A stretch of 56,010 bases of DNA from Amycolatopsis tucumanensis (lineage in GTDB: Bacteria > Actinomycetota > Actinomycetes > Mycobacteriales > Pseudonocardiaceae). Below are positions 22,344 through 30,200 of the stretch, piece after piece (positions within the stretch are counted from its first letter, which is position 1; the number at the start of each line of letters is the position of its first letter). The stretch covers positions 1 through 56,010 of the forward strand of contig NZ_JAKGSD010000030.1 of NCBI RefSeq assembly GCF_021654135.1, in the 5' to 3' direction. A program made the position numbers and the translations under genes. Below the pieces are notes generated by a model. The model made no database searches and was not told the DNA's origin. It saw only the letters and a list, made by a program, of their open reading frames with translations.

Positions 22344-22958
22344 GTGAGCACCGCGGAACAGCCTACGCCAGCCAAGCGGCGCGGCCGCCGCCCCGGCGGC
22401 CAGGACACCCGGGCCGCGCTCGTGGCCGCCGCGCGCGAGGTCTTCAGCGAGAGCGGCTACGAGGGCGCGACCGTGCGCGCGATCGCCGCCCGCGCCGGCG
22501 TCGACGCCGCCATGGTGAACCACTGGTTCGGCGGCAAGGAGGGCCTGTTCGCGCAGGCCGTGCTGCAGCTGCCGTTCGACCCGGTCGAGCTCCTCTCGCA
22601 GCTCATGGACGGGCCGGTGGACGAGCTCGGGAAGCGGATCGTGCGGCGGTTCCTGACGGTGTGGGACGCCACCGAGGGCGGCGCGTTCCCCGCGCTGGTG
22701 CGCAGCATCGCCAGCCACGACCAGGCCGCGTTGAGCCTCAAGGACTTCCTGATCCGGCACGTGCTGGAGAACGTGGTCGGCCGGGTGTCGCCGGACCGGC
22801 CGGAGCTGCGCGCGACGCTGTGCGCGTCGCAGATGGTGGGCATGGGGATGGCCCGGTACGTGGCGAAGTTCGAGCCGTTCTCGACCACGGACATCGACAC
22901 CATCGCGGCGGCCGTCGGCCCGACGTTGCAGCGCTACCTGACCGGCGACATCGACTAA
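22344..22958 (+). CDS. TetR/AcrR family transcriptional regulator
   Basis: This 204-aa protein starts at a GTG preceded by GGAGGG. After a basic tail KRRGRRPGG, the HTH spans about 22-66 (AREVFSESGYEGATVRAIA then VDAAMVNHWFGGKEGLF). The C-terminal ligand domain resembles the TetR_C group found in many actinobacterial regulators. The target is unknown; it faces away from trpE across a 95-bp gap with an inverted repeat, so self-regulation or control of trpE are the options. Confidence 0.9.
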   Translation: MSTAEQPTPAKRRGRRPGGQDTRAALVAAAREVFSESGYEGATVRAIAARAGVDAAMVNHWFGGKEGLFAQAVLQLPFDPVELLSQLMDGPVDELGKRIVRRFLTVWDATEGGAFPALVRSIASHDQAALSLKDFLIRHVLENVVGRVSPDRPELRATLCASQMVGMGMARYVAKFEPFSTTDIDTIAAAVGPTLQRYLTGDID

Positions 22959-23154
22959 GCCTGTTTCATAAGCGGCGGAGCCGTTTGCGGTGGGCCGTCA
23001 ACCGGCACCGCCGCGGGTGTGAATGGGCGCCGCCGCGCGGAGCGCGTCCGCTGAGGGTGGTGGCGGGCTGGCGGGTGGGCGGTTCCTGGCGAGGACAGCG
23101 CCGACGTGGTGAATTGGCATTCATGAGGAGGCGATCCCACAGCCAGGGGCCGCC

Positions 23155-23541
23155 TCAGGTTCCGCTCCCCGCACCGCCACGCAAGCCACTTCCGTCATCT
23201 TCAAGCAGCAGGCGGTCGTCGCTGTCGAAGCAGGTGCGGGTGCCGGTGTGGCAGGCGGGGCCGGTCTGGTCGACGCGCACCAGCAGCGTGTCCGCGTCGC
23301 AGTCGAGGCGGACCTCGCGCACGTGCTGCACGTGCCCGGACGTCTCGCCCTTGACCCACAGCTCCTGGCGGCTGCGCGAGAAGTACGTGCCGCGACGGGT
23401 GGTCAGCGTGCGCTCCAGCGCCTCGTCGTTCATCCAGGCCACCATCAGCACGTCGGAGGTCGCGTGGTCGACCACGACCGCGCACACCAGGCCGTCGGCG
23501 TTGCGCTTGAGCCGCTGGGCCAGCTCGGGTGCCAGGCTCAC
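23155..23541 (-). CDS. hisI: Phosphoribosyl-AMP cyclohydrolase
   Basis: This 128-aa zinc enzyme is the third step of His synthesis. It shows VLMVAWMNDEAL, YFSRSRQELWVKGETSGH, the metal site DCDADTLL and the cysteines in GPACHTGTRTCF. There is no fused HisE domain, as is usual in actinobacteria. The GTG start overlaps the hisF stop as GTGA. The last residues (LRGGAGSGT) are a low-complexity tail. Last gene of the his unit. Confidence 0.95.
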   Translation of the reverse strand: MSLAPELAQRLKRNADGLVCAVVVDHATSDVLMVAWMNDEALERTLTTRRGTYFSRSRQELWVKGETSGHVQHVREVRLDCDADTLLVRVDQTGPACHTGTRTCFDSDDRLLLEDDGSGLRGGAGSGT

Positions 23542-24311
23542 CTGACCTCGACCCCGCCGTCGCGCAGGGCGTCCTTGACCGCGCCGATCTTCAACTGTCC
23601 GAAGTGGAACACGCTGGCCGCGAGCACGGCGTCCGCCCCGGCCCGCACCGCGGGCAGGAAGTGCTCGACCGCGCCCGCTCCCCCGCTGGCGATCACCGGC
23701 ACGGTGACGACCTTGCGGGTCTTCTCGATCAGCTCCAGGTCGAAACCGGCCTTGGTGCCGTCGGCGTCCATCGAGTTCAGCAGGATCTCGCCGACACCCA
23801 GCTCCTCGCCGCGCTGGGCCCACTCGACCGCGTCGATGCCGGTGCCGCGGCGGCCGCCGTGGGTGGTCACCTCGAACCCGGACGGCGTCGGCTCCGAGCC
23901 TTCCGGCACGCGCCGCGCGTCGACCGACAGCACGATGCACTGCGCGCCGAAGCGGCGGGACGCCTCGCGCAGCAGCTCGGGCCGGGCGATCGCCGCCGTG
24001 TTGATGCTCACCTTGTCCGCGCCCGCGCGCAGCAGGCGGTCGACGTCGTCGCAGGCACGCACGCCGCCGCCGACGGTCAGCGGGATGAACACCTGCTCGG
24101 CGGTGCGCCGGACCACGTCGAAGGTGGTCTCGCGGTTGCCCGAGGACGCGGTCACGTCGAGGAAGGTCAGCTCGTCGGCGCCCTCCGCGTCGTAGGCCCG
24201 CGCCAGCTCGACCGGATCGCCGGCGTCCCTGAGGTCGGCGAAGTTGACGCCCTTCACCACCCGGCCCGCGTCGACGTCCAGACACGGGATCACCCTGACC
24301 GCTACACCCAT
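23538..24311 (-). CDS. hisF: Imidazole glycerol phosphate synthase, cyclase subunit
   Basis: The 257-aa TIM barrel forms IGP and AICAR from PRFAR using ammonia from HisH. Catalytic Asp12 lies in VIPCLDVDAGRVVKG and the second Asp in LSVDARRV near 130. The phosphate loops GGVRACDDV and ASGGAGA are present. The ATG at 24311 has TACCCT eight bases upstream on its strand, hinting at a leaderless transcript. It is divergent from the EamA-like gene by only 13 bp. Confidence 0.97.
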   Translation of the reverse strand: MGVAVRVIPCLDVDAGRVVKGVNFADLRDAGDPVELARAYDAEGADELTFLDVTASSGNRETTFDVVRRTAEQVFIPLTVGGGVRACDDVDRLLRAGADKVSINTAAIARPELLREASRRFGAQCIVLSVDARRVPEGSEPTPSGFEVTTHGGRRGTGIDAVEWAQRGEELGVGEILLNSMDADGTKAGFDLELIEKTRKVVTVPVIASGGAGAVEHFLPAVRAGADAVLAASVFHFGQLKIGAVKDALRDGGVEVR

Positions 24312-24324
24312 GCCACCAGGGTAG

Positions 24325-25194
24325 ATGTTCCCTAGAGTGGCGTGGGTGTGGTGGGGGTTGCTGTGCGCGGTGGCCGCCGCGGTCGCCTACGGGGTCGCGT
24401 CCGTGTTCCAGGCCGTCGCGGCCCGCGCGGTGGACGACGGCGGGTCCGGGGTGGACCCGCGGCTGCTCGTGCGCGTGCTGCGGCAGTGGCGGTACGTGCT
24501 CGGGCTCGGCCTGGACGTCGTCGGGTTCGTGGCGCAACTGGTCGCGTTGCGGGTGCTGCCGCTGTTCGTGGTGCAGGCCGCGCTCGCGGCGAGCCTCGCC
24601 GTCACCGCCGTGGCGGCCCTCACGCTCGGCGTACGGCTGTCCGGCCGGGAGTGGGGCGCGATCGCGCTGGTGTGCGCGGGGCTCGCGCTGCTCGGCGTGT
24701 CCGCGCGGAGCGAGGGTTCCGAGCCGGTGGGCACGGCGTTCCACGTCGCCCTGCTCGTAGCCGTCGCGCTGCTGGCGGTCGCGGGCTGGACCGTCGGGCG
24801 CGCTCCCGAGCACGTCCGCACACCGGCTCTCGGGCTGGTCTCCGGGTTGTGCTTCGGCGTGGTCGCGCTGGCCGGGCGGGTGCTGGACGCGACGGGCGTG
24901 ATCGCGGTGCTGACCGATCCCGCCGCGTACGCCCTCGCCGCGGCGGGGGTGCTCGCGATGCTGTTCTACGCCTCGGCGCTGCAGCGCGGCAGCGTCACGA
25001 CGGCCACCGCGCTGATGGTGGTCGGCGAAACGGTGGTCCCGTCGCTGATCGGCGTGGTCCTGCTGGGCGATTCGACGCGGGCCGGGTTCGCGCCGGCGGC
25101 CGTGGCCGGGTTCGTGGTCGCGGTGGCGGCGGCGCTGGCCCTGGCCCGGTTCGGCGAGGTCGACAGTCCACAGCGGACACCGGTGCGGCGCTGA
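24325..25194 (+). CDS. EamA/DMT-like multi-spanning membrane protein
   Basis: This 289-aa protein has about nine or ten hydrophobic segments in a drug/metabolite-transporter-like arrangement, with an ESxxxP-like GETVVPSLIGVVLLGD motif near residue 230 typical of EamA proteins. Substrate unknown. The true start is uncertain: the ATG at 24325 would leave 13 bp to divergent hisF, and GTG codons at 24337 or 24346 are alternatives. Confidence 0.75.
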   Translation: MFPRVAWVWWGLLCAVAAAVAYGVASVFQAVAARAVDDGGSGVDPRLLVRVLRQWRYVLGLGLDVVGFVAQLVALRVLPLFVVQAALAASLAVTAVAALTLGVRLSGREWGAIALVCAGLALLGVSARSEGSEPVGTAFHVALLVAVALLAVAGWTVGRAPEHVRTPALGLVSGLCFGVVALAGRVLDATGVIAVLTDPAAYALAAAGVLAMLFYASALQRGSVTTATALMVVGETVVPSLIGVVLLGDSTRAGFAPAAVAGFVVAVAAALALARFGEVDSPQRTPVRR

Positions 25195-25213
25195 TCACGC
25201 TACCGTTGGGGGC

Positions 25214-25594
25214 ATGTCGGATTTCGAGCGCATCGCCGCCGAGAAGTACCTCCTGTTGACGACGTTCCGGAAGAACGGCACGCCCGTGCCGACGCCGGTG
25301 TGGGCCGCCGGGCACGACGGCGAGATCGTCGTGTGGAGCGACCGGACGGCGGGCAAGGTCAAGCGGATCCGCAACAACCCCGAGGTCACGCTGCAGGGCT
25401 GCGACTTCCGCGGCCGCGAGACCCACGGGCCGGTGGTGACCGGGCAGGCCCGGCTCCTGGACGACGCGGCGACCGAGCGGGCGCGCTCGGCGATCGCACG
25501 CAAGTACGGGGTGGTCGGTCAGGTGACGATGTTCTTCAGCAGGCTGCGGGGCCGCCAGAAGACGATCGGCCTCGCGATCAAACTCGCGGGCTGA
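25214..25594 (+). CDS. PPOX-class F420-dependent oxidoreductase
   Basis: This 126-aa split-barrel protein starts MSDFERIAAEKYLLLTTFRK, then GTPVPTPVWA, VVWSDRTAGKVKRIRNNP and VTLQGCDFRG. That is the usual signature of the F420-binding PPOX (FDOR-B-like) family found in F420-producing actinobacteria. Substrate unknown. Its 3' end overlaps the convergent priA gene by 17 bp. Confidence 0.88.
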   Translation: MSDFERIAAEKYLLLTTFRKNGTPVPTPVWAAGHDGEIVVWSDRTAGKVKRIRNNPEVTLQGCDFRGRETHGPVVTGQARLLDDAATERARSAIARKYGVVGQVTMFFSRLRGRQKTIGLAIKLAG

Positions 25595-26318
25595 CCGCGT
25601 CCAGGGCCTGCGGCAGCGTGAACGCGCCCGCGTAGAGGGCCTTGCCGATGATGGCGCCCTCGACGCCGTCCGCGGCGAGGCCGGCCAGCGCGCGCAGGTC
25701 GTCCAAACTGGACACCCCGCCGGAGGCGATCACCGGCGCGTCGGTGCGGGCGGCGACCTCGGCGAGCAGCTCCAGGTTCGGACCCTTGAGGGTGCCGTCC
25801 TTGCTGACGTCGGTGACCACGTAGCGCGAGGCGCCGTCGCGGTCCAGGCGCTCCAGGACCTCCCACAGGTCGCCGCCGTCGCTGGTCCAGCCGCGGCCCT
25901 TGAGCCGGTGGCCGTCCTCGGTGATGCGCACGTCGAGGCCGATCGCGACGCGGTCGCCGTAGGTGGCGACGACCTTCGCGGTCCACTCCGGATCTTCGAG
26001 CACCGCGGTACCCAGGTTCACCCGGCGGGCGCCGGTGGCGAGCGCGGCCTCCAGCGACGCGTCGTCGCGGATGCCGCCGGACAGCTCGACCTGCACGTCC
26101 AGCTCGCCGACCACGCGGGCGATCAGCTCCTTGTTGTCGCCCTTGCCGAACGCGGCGTCGAGGTCGACGAGGTGGATCCACTCCGCGCCGTCCCGCTGCC
26201 AGGCGAGCGCCGCGTCGAGCGGGCTGCCGTAGGAGGTTTCCGTGCCCGCCTCGCCCTGGACGAGACGCACGGCCTGGCCATCGGCCACATCGACGGCGGG
26301 AAGGAGGGTGAACGTCAC
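25578..26318 (-). CDS. priA: PriA, bifunctional HisA/TrpF isomerase
   Basis: The 246-aa barrel isomerises ProFAR (His pathway) and, in actinobacteria, also PRA (Trp pathway). It begins LLPAVDVADGQAVRLVQGE, has catalytic Asp10 in PAVDV, and continues with VELSGGIRDD, IGLDVRI and VVTDVSKDGTLKGPN, with Asp near residue 173. No trpF is present in the trp cluster here, which agrees with the dual role. It lies 51 bp from hisH on the same strand. Confidence 0.94.
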   Translation of the reverse strand: MTFTLLPAVDVADGQAVRLVQGEAGTETSYGSPLDAALAWQRDGAEWIHLVDLDAAFGKGDNKELIARVVGELDVQVELSGGIRDDASLEAALATGARRVNLGTAVLEDPEWTAKVVATYGDRVAIGLDVRITEDGHRLKGRGWTSDGGDLWEVLERLDRDGASRYVVTDVSKDGTLKGPNLELLAEVAARTDAPVIASGGVSSLDDLRALAGLAADGVEGAIIGKALYAGAFTLPQALDAVSPRV

Positions 26319-26369
26319 GCGGCCACTATAAGGAGCAACGGCGCTCAGCTGCCCGGAGGGTGGGACTGG

Positions 26370-26999
26370 TCAGAGGCTGCGCAGCCAGTTCTCCAGCAGG
26401 TGGGCGCCCGCGTCGCCGGACTTCTCCGGGTGGAACTGGGTCGCCCACAGCGGGCCGTTCTCCGCGGCCGCCACGAAGTCCTCGCCGTGGTGCGCCCACG
26501 CCACCTTGGGCTGCTGGCCGGGCAGGCCGGACTCGAGCTGCCAGCTGCGGGCGGCGTAGGAGTGCACGAAGTAGAACCGGGCGTCCGCGTCGAGGCCGGC
26601 GAACAGCTGCGAGTCCTCCGGCGCGCGGACGGTGTTCCAACCCATGTGGGGGACGACGTCGGCGTGCAGGCGGTCGACCGTGCCGGGCCACTCGCCGGTG
26701 CCCTCGGTCTCCACGCCGTGCTCGACGCCACGCTCGAACAGGATCTGCATGCCGACGCAGATGCCCAGGACGGGACGACCGCCGGCGAGACGGCTGCCGA
26801 TGATCTTCTCCCCGCCCACGGACAGCAGGCCCGCCATGCAGGCCGCGTAGGCGCCGACGCCGGGGACGACGAGGCCGTCGGCTTCCAGCGCCGCATGCGG
26901 GTCGGCGGTCACCTCGACCTCGGCGCCGACGCGGCGCACAGCGCGCTCGGCGGAGCGCAGGTTCCCCGATCCGTAGTCCAGAATCACGACGCGAGCCAC
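26370..26999 (-). CDS. hisH: Imidazole glycerol phosphate synthase, glutaminase subunit
   Basis: The 209-aa class I amidotransferase supplies ammonia to HisF. Cys81 in GICVGMQ is the nucleophile; His and Glu lie in QFHPEKS near residue 190. MARVVILDYGSGNLRS is the typical start. In most relatives hisH directly follows hisB; here an 8-kb accessory block intervenes, so it needs its own promoter. Confidence 0.96.
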   Translation of the reverse strand: MARVVILDYGSGNLRSAERAVRRVGAEVEVTADPHAALEADGLVVPGVGAYAACMAGLLSVGGEKIIGSRLAGGRPVLGICVGMQILFERGVEHGVETEGTGEWPGTVDRLHADVVPHMGWNTVRAPEDSQLFAGLDADARFYFVHSYAARSWQLESGLPGQQPKVAWAHHGEDFVAAAENGPLWATQFHPEKSGDAGAHLLENWLRSL

Positions 27000-27108
27000 C
27001 TGACCAGTCTAGAGGCTTCGTGTGGGTGGTTCCGCCGGGCGGCTCGGAGGCGTTTGATTGCGGCAGGCGGGGGAAGGCTGCGGGAGGGCGCCGCGGTAGG
27101 GAGTGACG

Positions 27109-27435
27109 ATGTCGTCGCAGAGCGAAGCCCACGGGTCCGGTGAGCTGGCCAGGGAGCTGGCCAAGACGCTGGACGAGCTGGACAGCGGCCGGCTGGGCCC
27201 GGACGAGGTGCGCGAGCTGCTCGAAGGGCTGACCACGCTCGCCACGGCGGTGACGCGCGTGCTCGACGACCTGCGGGCGTGCCCGGTGCTGCGGGAGCGG
27301 GAGCACGAACTGGGGCTGCTCGCGTTCCAGACGATCCGCAGCAAGCTGGAACAGGCCGCCGCGGCGGCCGAAGACCTGCAGGTGAGCGCCGAGGCGCTGT
27401 GCCGTCTGCTGCCGGAGCACACGCCGGAGGATTGA
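27109..27435 (+). CDS. Small helical protein of unknown function
   Basis: This 108-aa acidic protein is almost entirely heptad-like helix (SGELARELAKTLDELDSG, ELLEGLTTLATAVTRVLDD, FQTIRSKLEQAAAAAEDL), suggesting a coiled-coil or helical bundle. AGGGAG lies a few bases before the ATG; a GTG at 27103 is an alternative. No family is recognised. It stands at the border of the accessory block, next to a tandem-repeat field. Confidence 0.6.
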   Translation: MSSQSEAHGSGELARELAKTLDELDSGRLGPDEVRELLEGLTTLATAVTRVLDDLRACPVLREREHELGLLAFQTIRSKLEQAAAAAEDLQVSAEALCRLLPEHTPED

Positions 27436-27496
27436 GCCGGCGGGTGCCACGGCTCACGAGTTCCGAGGCTGCTGCGCGGACGGCAACGGCGGCGGG

Positions 27497-27600
27497 GCGG
27501 CAGCGGCGGGGCCGGTGCCGCCATCGGCGCGGCAGCGGCGGGGCGGGCGCCGCCACCGGCGCGGCAGCGGCGGGGCCGGTGCCGCCACCGGCGCGGCAGG
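27497..27600. repeat. 32-bp tandem repeat, three units plus partial
   Basis: Units at 27497-27528, 27529-27560 and 27561-27592, each GCGGCAGCGGCGGGGCCGGT-like followed by GCCGCCACCGGC, differ by only a few bases. A partial fourth follows. The period is not a multiple of three, so it is not a coding repeat. Confidence 0.85.
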
Positions 27601-27735
27601 CAGCAGCAGCGGCGCGTGCGGCGCAGTGGGCAGCAGCGCCGCGACCACTGGCCCGCCGGGCAACGGCACGCGGGGCGGCCCAGCCGCCAGGCCGCCGGCG
27701 CACCGGCAGGCGGCACAGCCGACGCCAGCGCGGCG

Positions 27736-27915
27736 GGCGCAGCCACCCACCCGCCAGGCCGCCCGCCCGCCGGCGCAGCCACCCACGCCCGCCATTCCAA
27801 CCACCGGGCTGGCGCAGCCACCCACCCCGCCAGGCCAACCACCGGGCCGGCGCGGCCACCCACGCCCGCCATGCCAACCACCGGGCTGGCGCAGCCACCA
27901 CCCGCCAGCGGCCGG
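27736..27915. repeat. 38/39-bp tandem repeat, about five units
   Basis: The core GGCGCAGCCACCCAC recurs at about 27736, 27772, 27811, 27849 and 27888, followed by CCCGCCA and, in the later units, CCAACCACCGGGC. Spacing is 36-39 bp. It is unrelated in sequence to the 32-bp units 140 bp away. Confidence 0.85.
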
Positions 27916-27980
27916 GTCAGCGCCGACAGTCCGTGTGGGTGAAGCCCGCTCGGGTGCTTCTGGGCCTCCACTTCGTCCGC

Positions 27981-28880
27981 TCAGTCCGGGCGCAGGAAGG
28001 CCTTCAGGGCGGCCGCGATGCTCGCCTCGTCGAGGGCGTGCGCCAGGTCGTGGTCGGTGACGTCGCCGTACCTGCGCACCTCCGCGTCCCGGCGGGTGCC
28101 CAGTGCCCGGAGGCGGTGCGGGACCTCCACGAGGGCCTCGCTGACCTGGTGGGCGGACGTGCCGGCCAGGTACGGCTCGACCAGCACCACGTCCGCCACG
28201 CCCGTCTCGGCCACCGCCGCGCGCAGGGTCGCGGCGTCGAAGGGGCGGACGGTCTTCGCGTAGAGCACCGTCACGTCCAGGCCCTCGGCCGCGGCCAGCA
28301 CGCGGTCCAGCATCGGGCCGACCGCCAGCACGACCCCGCGCCCGCCCCGGCGCACCACCTGCAGGCCCGGCCCCGGGCGTGGGCGCGCGTTCGACTGGCC
28401 GCTCAGGCGCAGGTACACCGTGCCGTCGCCGGGCAGCGCCTCACGCAGCAGCGACACCGCCTCGTCCGGGTGCCCTGGCACGTGCACGGTCCAGCCCGGG
28501 ATGGTGTCGATGAGCGCGACGTCCCCCGGCGACTGGTGGGTCCGGCCGGCGGTCGACATGTCGTACGAACCGCCCCACGAGACGAGCACCGCGCCCGCGC
28601 CCTGGTGGGTCAGGTCCAGCTTGACCTGCTCGTACGGCCGCTCCACGAGGAACGACGGGAACGTGTGCACCACCGGCCGCATCCCGGCCAGCGCCAGCCC
28701 GCCCGCGACGCCGATCAGCGCCTGCTCCCGGATGCCGACGTTGATGACCCGGTCCGGGTGCCTGCGCCTGGCGGCTTCCAGCGACGCGGCGGAGATGTCG
28801 GCCAGCACGACCGCGACTCGCGGATCCTCGTCGAGCACTTGCTCCATTGTGGACAGGAAGGTCTCGCGCATTCCGCTCAT
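27981..28880 (-). CDS. Transketolase-like enzyme, C-terminal subunit
   Basis: This 299-aa protein has the pyrimidine-binding and C-terminal domains of a transketolase. INVGIREQALIGVAGG carries the cofactor-activating Glu52, THQSPGD lies near 114, and a C-terminal Rossmann-like domain begins near 180. It is the second gene of a two-subunit enzyme; the N-terminal subunit is encoded 3 bp upstream. Together they would be a ThDP-dependent two-carbon transferase. Split transketolases include the pair Rif15A/Rif15B of rifamycin producers. The substrate cannot be read from sequence. Confidence 0.88.
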   Translation of the reverse strand: MSGMRETFLSTMEQVLDEDPRVAVVLADISAASLEAARRRHPDRVINVGIREQALIGVAGGLALAGMRPVVHTFPSFLVERPYEQVKLDLTHQGAGAVLVSWGGSYDMSTAGRTHQSPGDVALIDTIPGWTVHVPGHPDEAVSLLREALPGDGTVYLRLSGQSNARPRPGPGLQVVRRGGRGVVLAVGPMLDRVLAAAEGLDVTVLYAKTVRPFDAATLRAAVAETGVADVVLVEPYLAGTSAHQVSEALVEVPHRLRALGTRRDAEVRRYGDVTDHDLAHALDEASIAAALKAFLRPD

Positions 28881-28883
28881 GGC

Positions 28884-29582
28884 TCAGCTCCCCTTCGGTT
28901 CGACGACGGCGACCACGCACAGCGGCCGGTCCGGGTGCGGCGTGGTGAACGCGGCGTGCAACGCGTCGTGGTCGCGGCCGTCGACCGTGCGCGTGGCCCA
29001 GCCCTCGACCGCGAAGCGCTGCGCGATGCCGCCCGGCCAGCCATGCGTCGCCGACTGGTTGTCGACCACCACCGCGGTCAGCTGGGCCATCGACGCCCGC
29101 CCGGCGAGCGCGATCGCCTCGTGGTTGGAGCCCTCGTCGAGCTCGGCGTCCCCGGTCAGCACCACCACCTTCGGTTCCGTCAGGCCCTGCGCGCGCAGCC
29201 CGAACACCGTCCCGACGCCGAGCGCGAGCCCGTGCCCCAGCGAGCCGCTGGAGATCTCCACGCCGGGCACGAGCGTCCGGTCCGGGTGGTAGCCCAGCCT
29301 CGACTCGCTGCCCGCCCAGCCGGCCAGTTCCGCGGGGTCGAGAAACCCCTTCGCCGCCAGGACCGCGTAGTAGGCCATCGGCCCGTGGCCCTTCGACAAC
29401 AGGAACCGGTCGCGGGCCGGATCGTCCGGCGCGTCGGGCGACACGTTCAGCACCCGGTCGTACAGCACCCACAGCACATCTACTGTGGACTCCGCCGCGC
29501 CGGAATGCTTCTCGTCGCCGCGCATGGCGTCGATCAGCGCCGGCAGGTCGGCGTAGCCCATCCCCCTGGTCGTGTTTTCCAT
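28884..29582 (-). CDS. Transketolase-like enzyme, N-terminal subunit
   Basis: This 232-aa protein is the ThDP diphosphate-binding domain: GHG at 65-67, SSGSLGHGL (111-119), and the metal site GDAELDEGSNHEA (144-156) with Asn175 in VVVDNQ. The usual GDG is GDA here, a change seen in the split transketolase and DXS-like groups. Start ATG at 29582; a longer in-frame start is less likely because it would enter the promoter. It is divergent from a soxR-like gene, with 52 bp and a palindrome between the starts. Confidence 0.88.
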   Translation of the reverse strand: MENTTRGMGYADLPALIDAMRGDEKHSGAAESTVDVLWVLYDRVLNVSPDAPDDPARDRFLLSKGHGPMAYYAVLAAKGFLDPAELAGWAGSESRLGYHPDRTLVPGVEISSGSLGHGLALGVGTVFGLRAQGLTEPKVVVLTGDAELDEGSNHEAIALAGRASMAQLTAVVVDNQSATHGWPGGIAQRFAVEGWATRTVDGRDHDALHAAFTTPHPDRPLCVVAVVEPKGS

Positions 29583-29588
29583 GCTTCG

Positions 29589-29619
29589 ACCGTGCAACCT
29601 CGACTTAAGTCGAAGTCAA
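29589..29619 (-). promoter_or_regulatory. MerR-type promoter with SoxR-like operator for the split transketolase
   Basis: On the minus strand TTGACT (29619-29614) and CACGGT (29594-29589) are separated by 19 bases, the long spacer typical of MerR-family activated promoters. The spacer holds the perfect palindrome TCGACTTAAGTCGA (29600-29613). The stretch ACCTCGACTTAAGTCGAAGT (29597-29616) resembles the E. coli SoxR box ACCTCAAGTTAACTTGAGG. The transcription start would fall at or near the ATG (29582). The -10 match is weak. Confidence 0.55.
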
Positions 29620-29634
29620 GGCTAGGCTGGCGCC

Positions 29635-30096
29635 GTGACCAAGCTTGCCGACCACCTGACCATTGGCCAGGTCGCGGAGCGCAGCGGCGTGCCGCACACG
29701 GCGCTGCGCTTCTACGAGGACCGGGGCCTGATCACCTCCGAGCGCTCGGCCGGGAACCAGCGCCGGTACCCGCGATCGGTGCTGCGCCGGATCGCGTTCA
29801 TCCGGGCGGCGCAGCGGGTGGGGCTCAGCCTCGAGGAAATCCACGACGCGCTGTCCACCCTGCCACGCGACCACGCCCCGACGAAGGCCGACTGGGCCCG
29901 GCTGTCCCGCGGGTGGCAGGACGAACTCGACGCCCGGATCGACGCCCTGCAGCGGCTGCGCGACAGGCTGACGGGTTGTGTCGGGTGCGGGTGCCTGTCG
30001 TTGCGCGTGTGCGGGCTCTACAACACCGACGACCGGATGGCGCAGTACGGCCCTGGCGCGCGGGGACTCAAGCCGGCCACCGAGGGTGGCGCGTAG
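29635..30096 (+). CDS. soxR: SoxR-like redox-sensing MerR regulator
   Basis: This 153-aa protein has an N-terminal winged HTH (LTIGQVAERSGVPHTALRFY, 9-27), a dimerisation helix, and Cys115-x2-Cys118-x-Cys120-x5-Cys126. That is exactly the [2Fe-2S] spacing of SoxR (E. coli Cys119, 122, 124, 130). In actinobacteria SoxR responds to redox-active metabolites such as quinones and phenazines rather than general oxidative stress. It is divergent from the split transketolase. Its last nine codons lie in the first unit of a 24-bp tandem repeat, so the tail beyond residue 144 is repeat-derived. Confidence 0.92.
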   Translation: MTKLADHLTIGQVAERSGVPHTALRFYEDRGLITSERSAGNQRRYPRSVLRRIAFIRAAQRVGLSLEEIHDALSTLPRDHAPTKADWARLSRGWQDELDARIDALQRLRDRLTGCVGCGCLSLRVCGLYNTDDRMAQYGPGARGLKPATEGGA

Positions 30097-30200
30097 TCGG
30101 CCGACGGGTCGCGCGCAGTCGGCCAGCGACGGTGGCGCGCAGCCAGCCAGCGACGGTGGCGCGCAGCCAGCCAGCGACGGTGGCGCGCAGCCGGCGAGGG
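30069..30200. repeat. 24-bp tandem repeat, about five units
   Basis: Clean units GCAGYCRGCCAGCGACGGTG + GCGC lie at 30115-30138, 30139-30162 and 30163-30186. Degenerate units at about 30069-30092 and 30091-30114 precede them and a partial one follows. The first degenerate unit is inside the soxR 3' end. Confidence 0.85.

Larger units (their letters stand above)
27439..27980. other. Gene-free repeat-rich stretch
   Basis: Long open frames exist on several strands because of extreme GC content, but their products are low-complexity Ala/Gly/Arg/Pro/Trp sequences, with no start signals. The content is two tandem-repeat fields, listed separately. Confidence 0.7.

Noticed and set aside
22959..23154. 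Possible regulatory RNA or small gene between the TetR gene and hisI
   Set aside because: The 196 bp are GC-rich, with short GGCGG runs only; no stable long hairpin, start signal or conserved motif was seen.
27009..27971. Minus-strand frames giving Gly/Ala/Trp/Val repeat proteins
   Set aside because: The sequence reflects the 32- and 38-bp DNA repeats; the 32-bp array changes frame every unit and there is no ribosome binding site.
29635..29700. Considered the regulator a mercury or copper MerR protein
   Set aside because: The four cysteines have the SoxR iron-sulfur spacing, not the metal-binding pattern, and no metal-resistance gene is adjacent.
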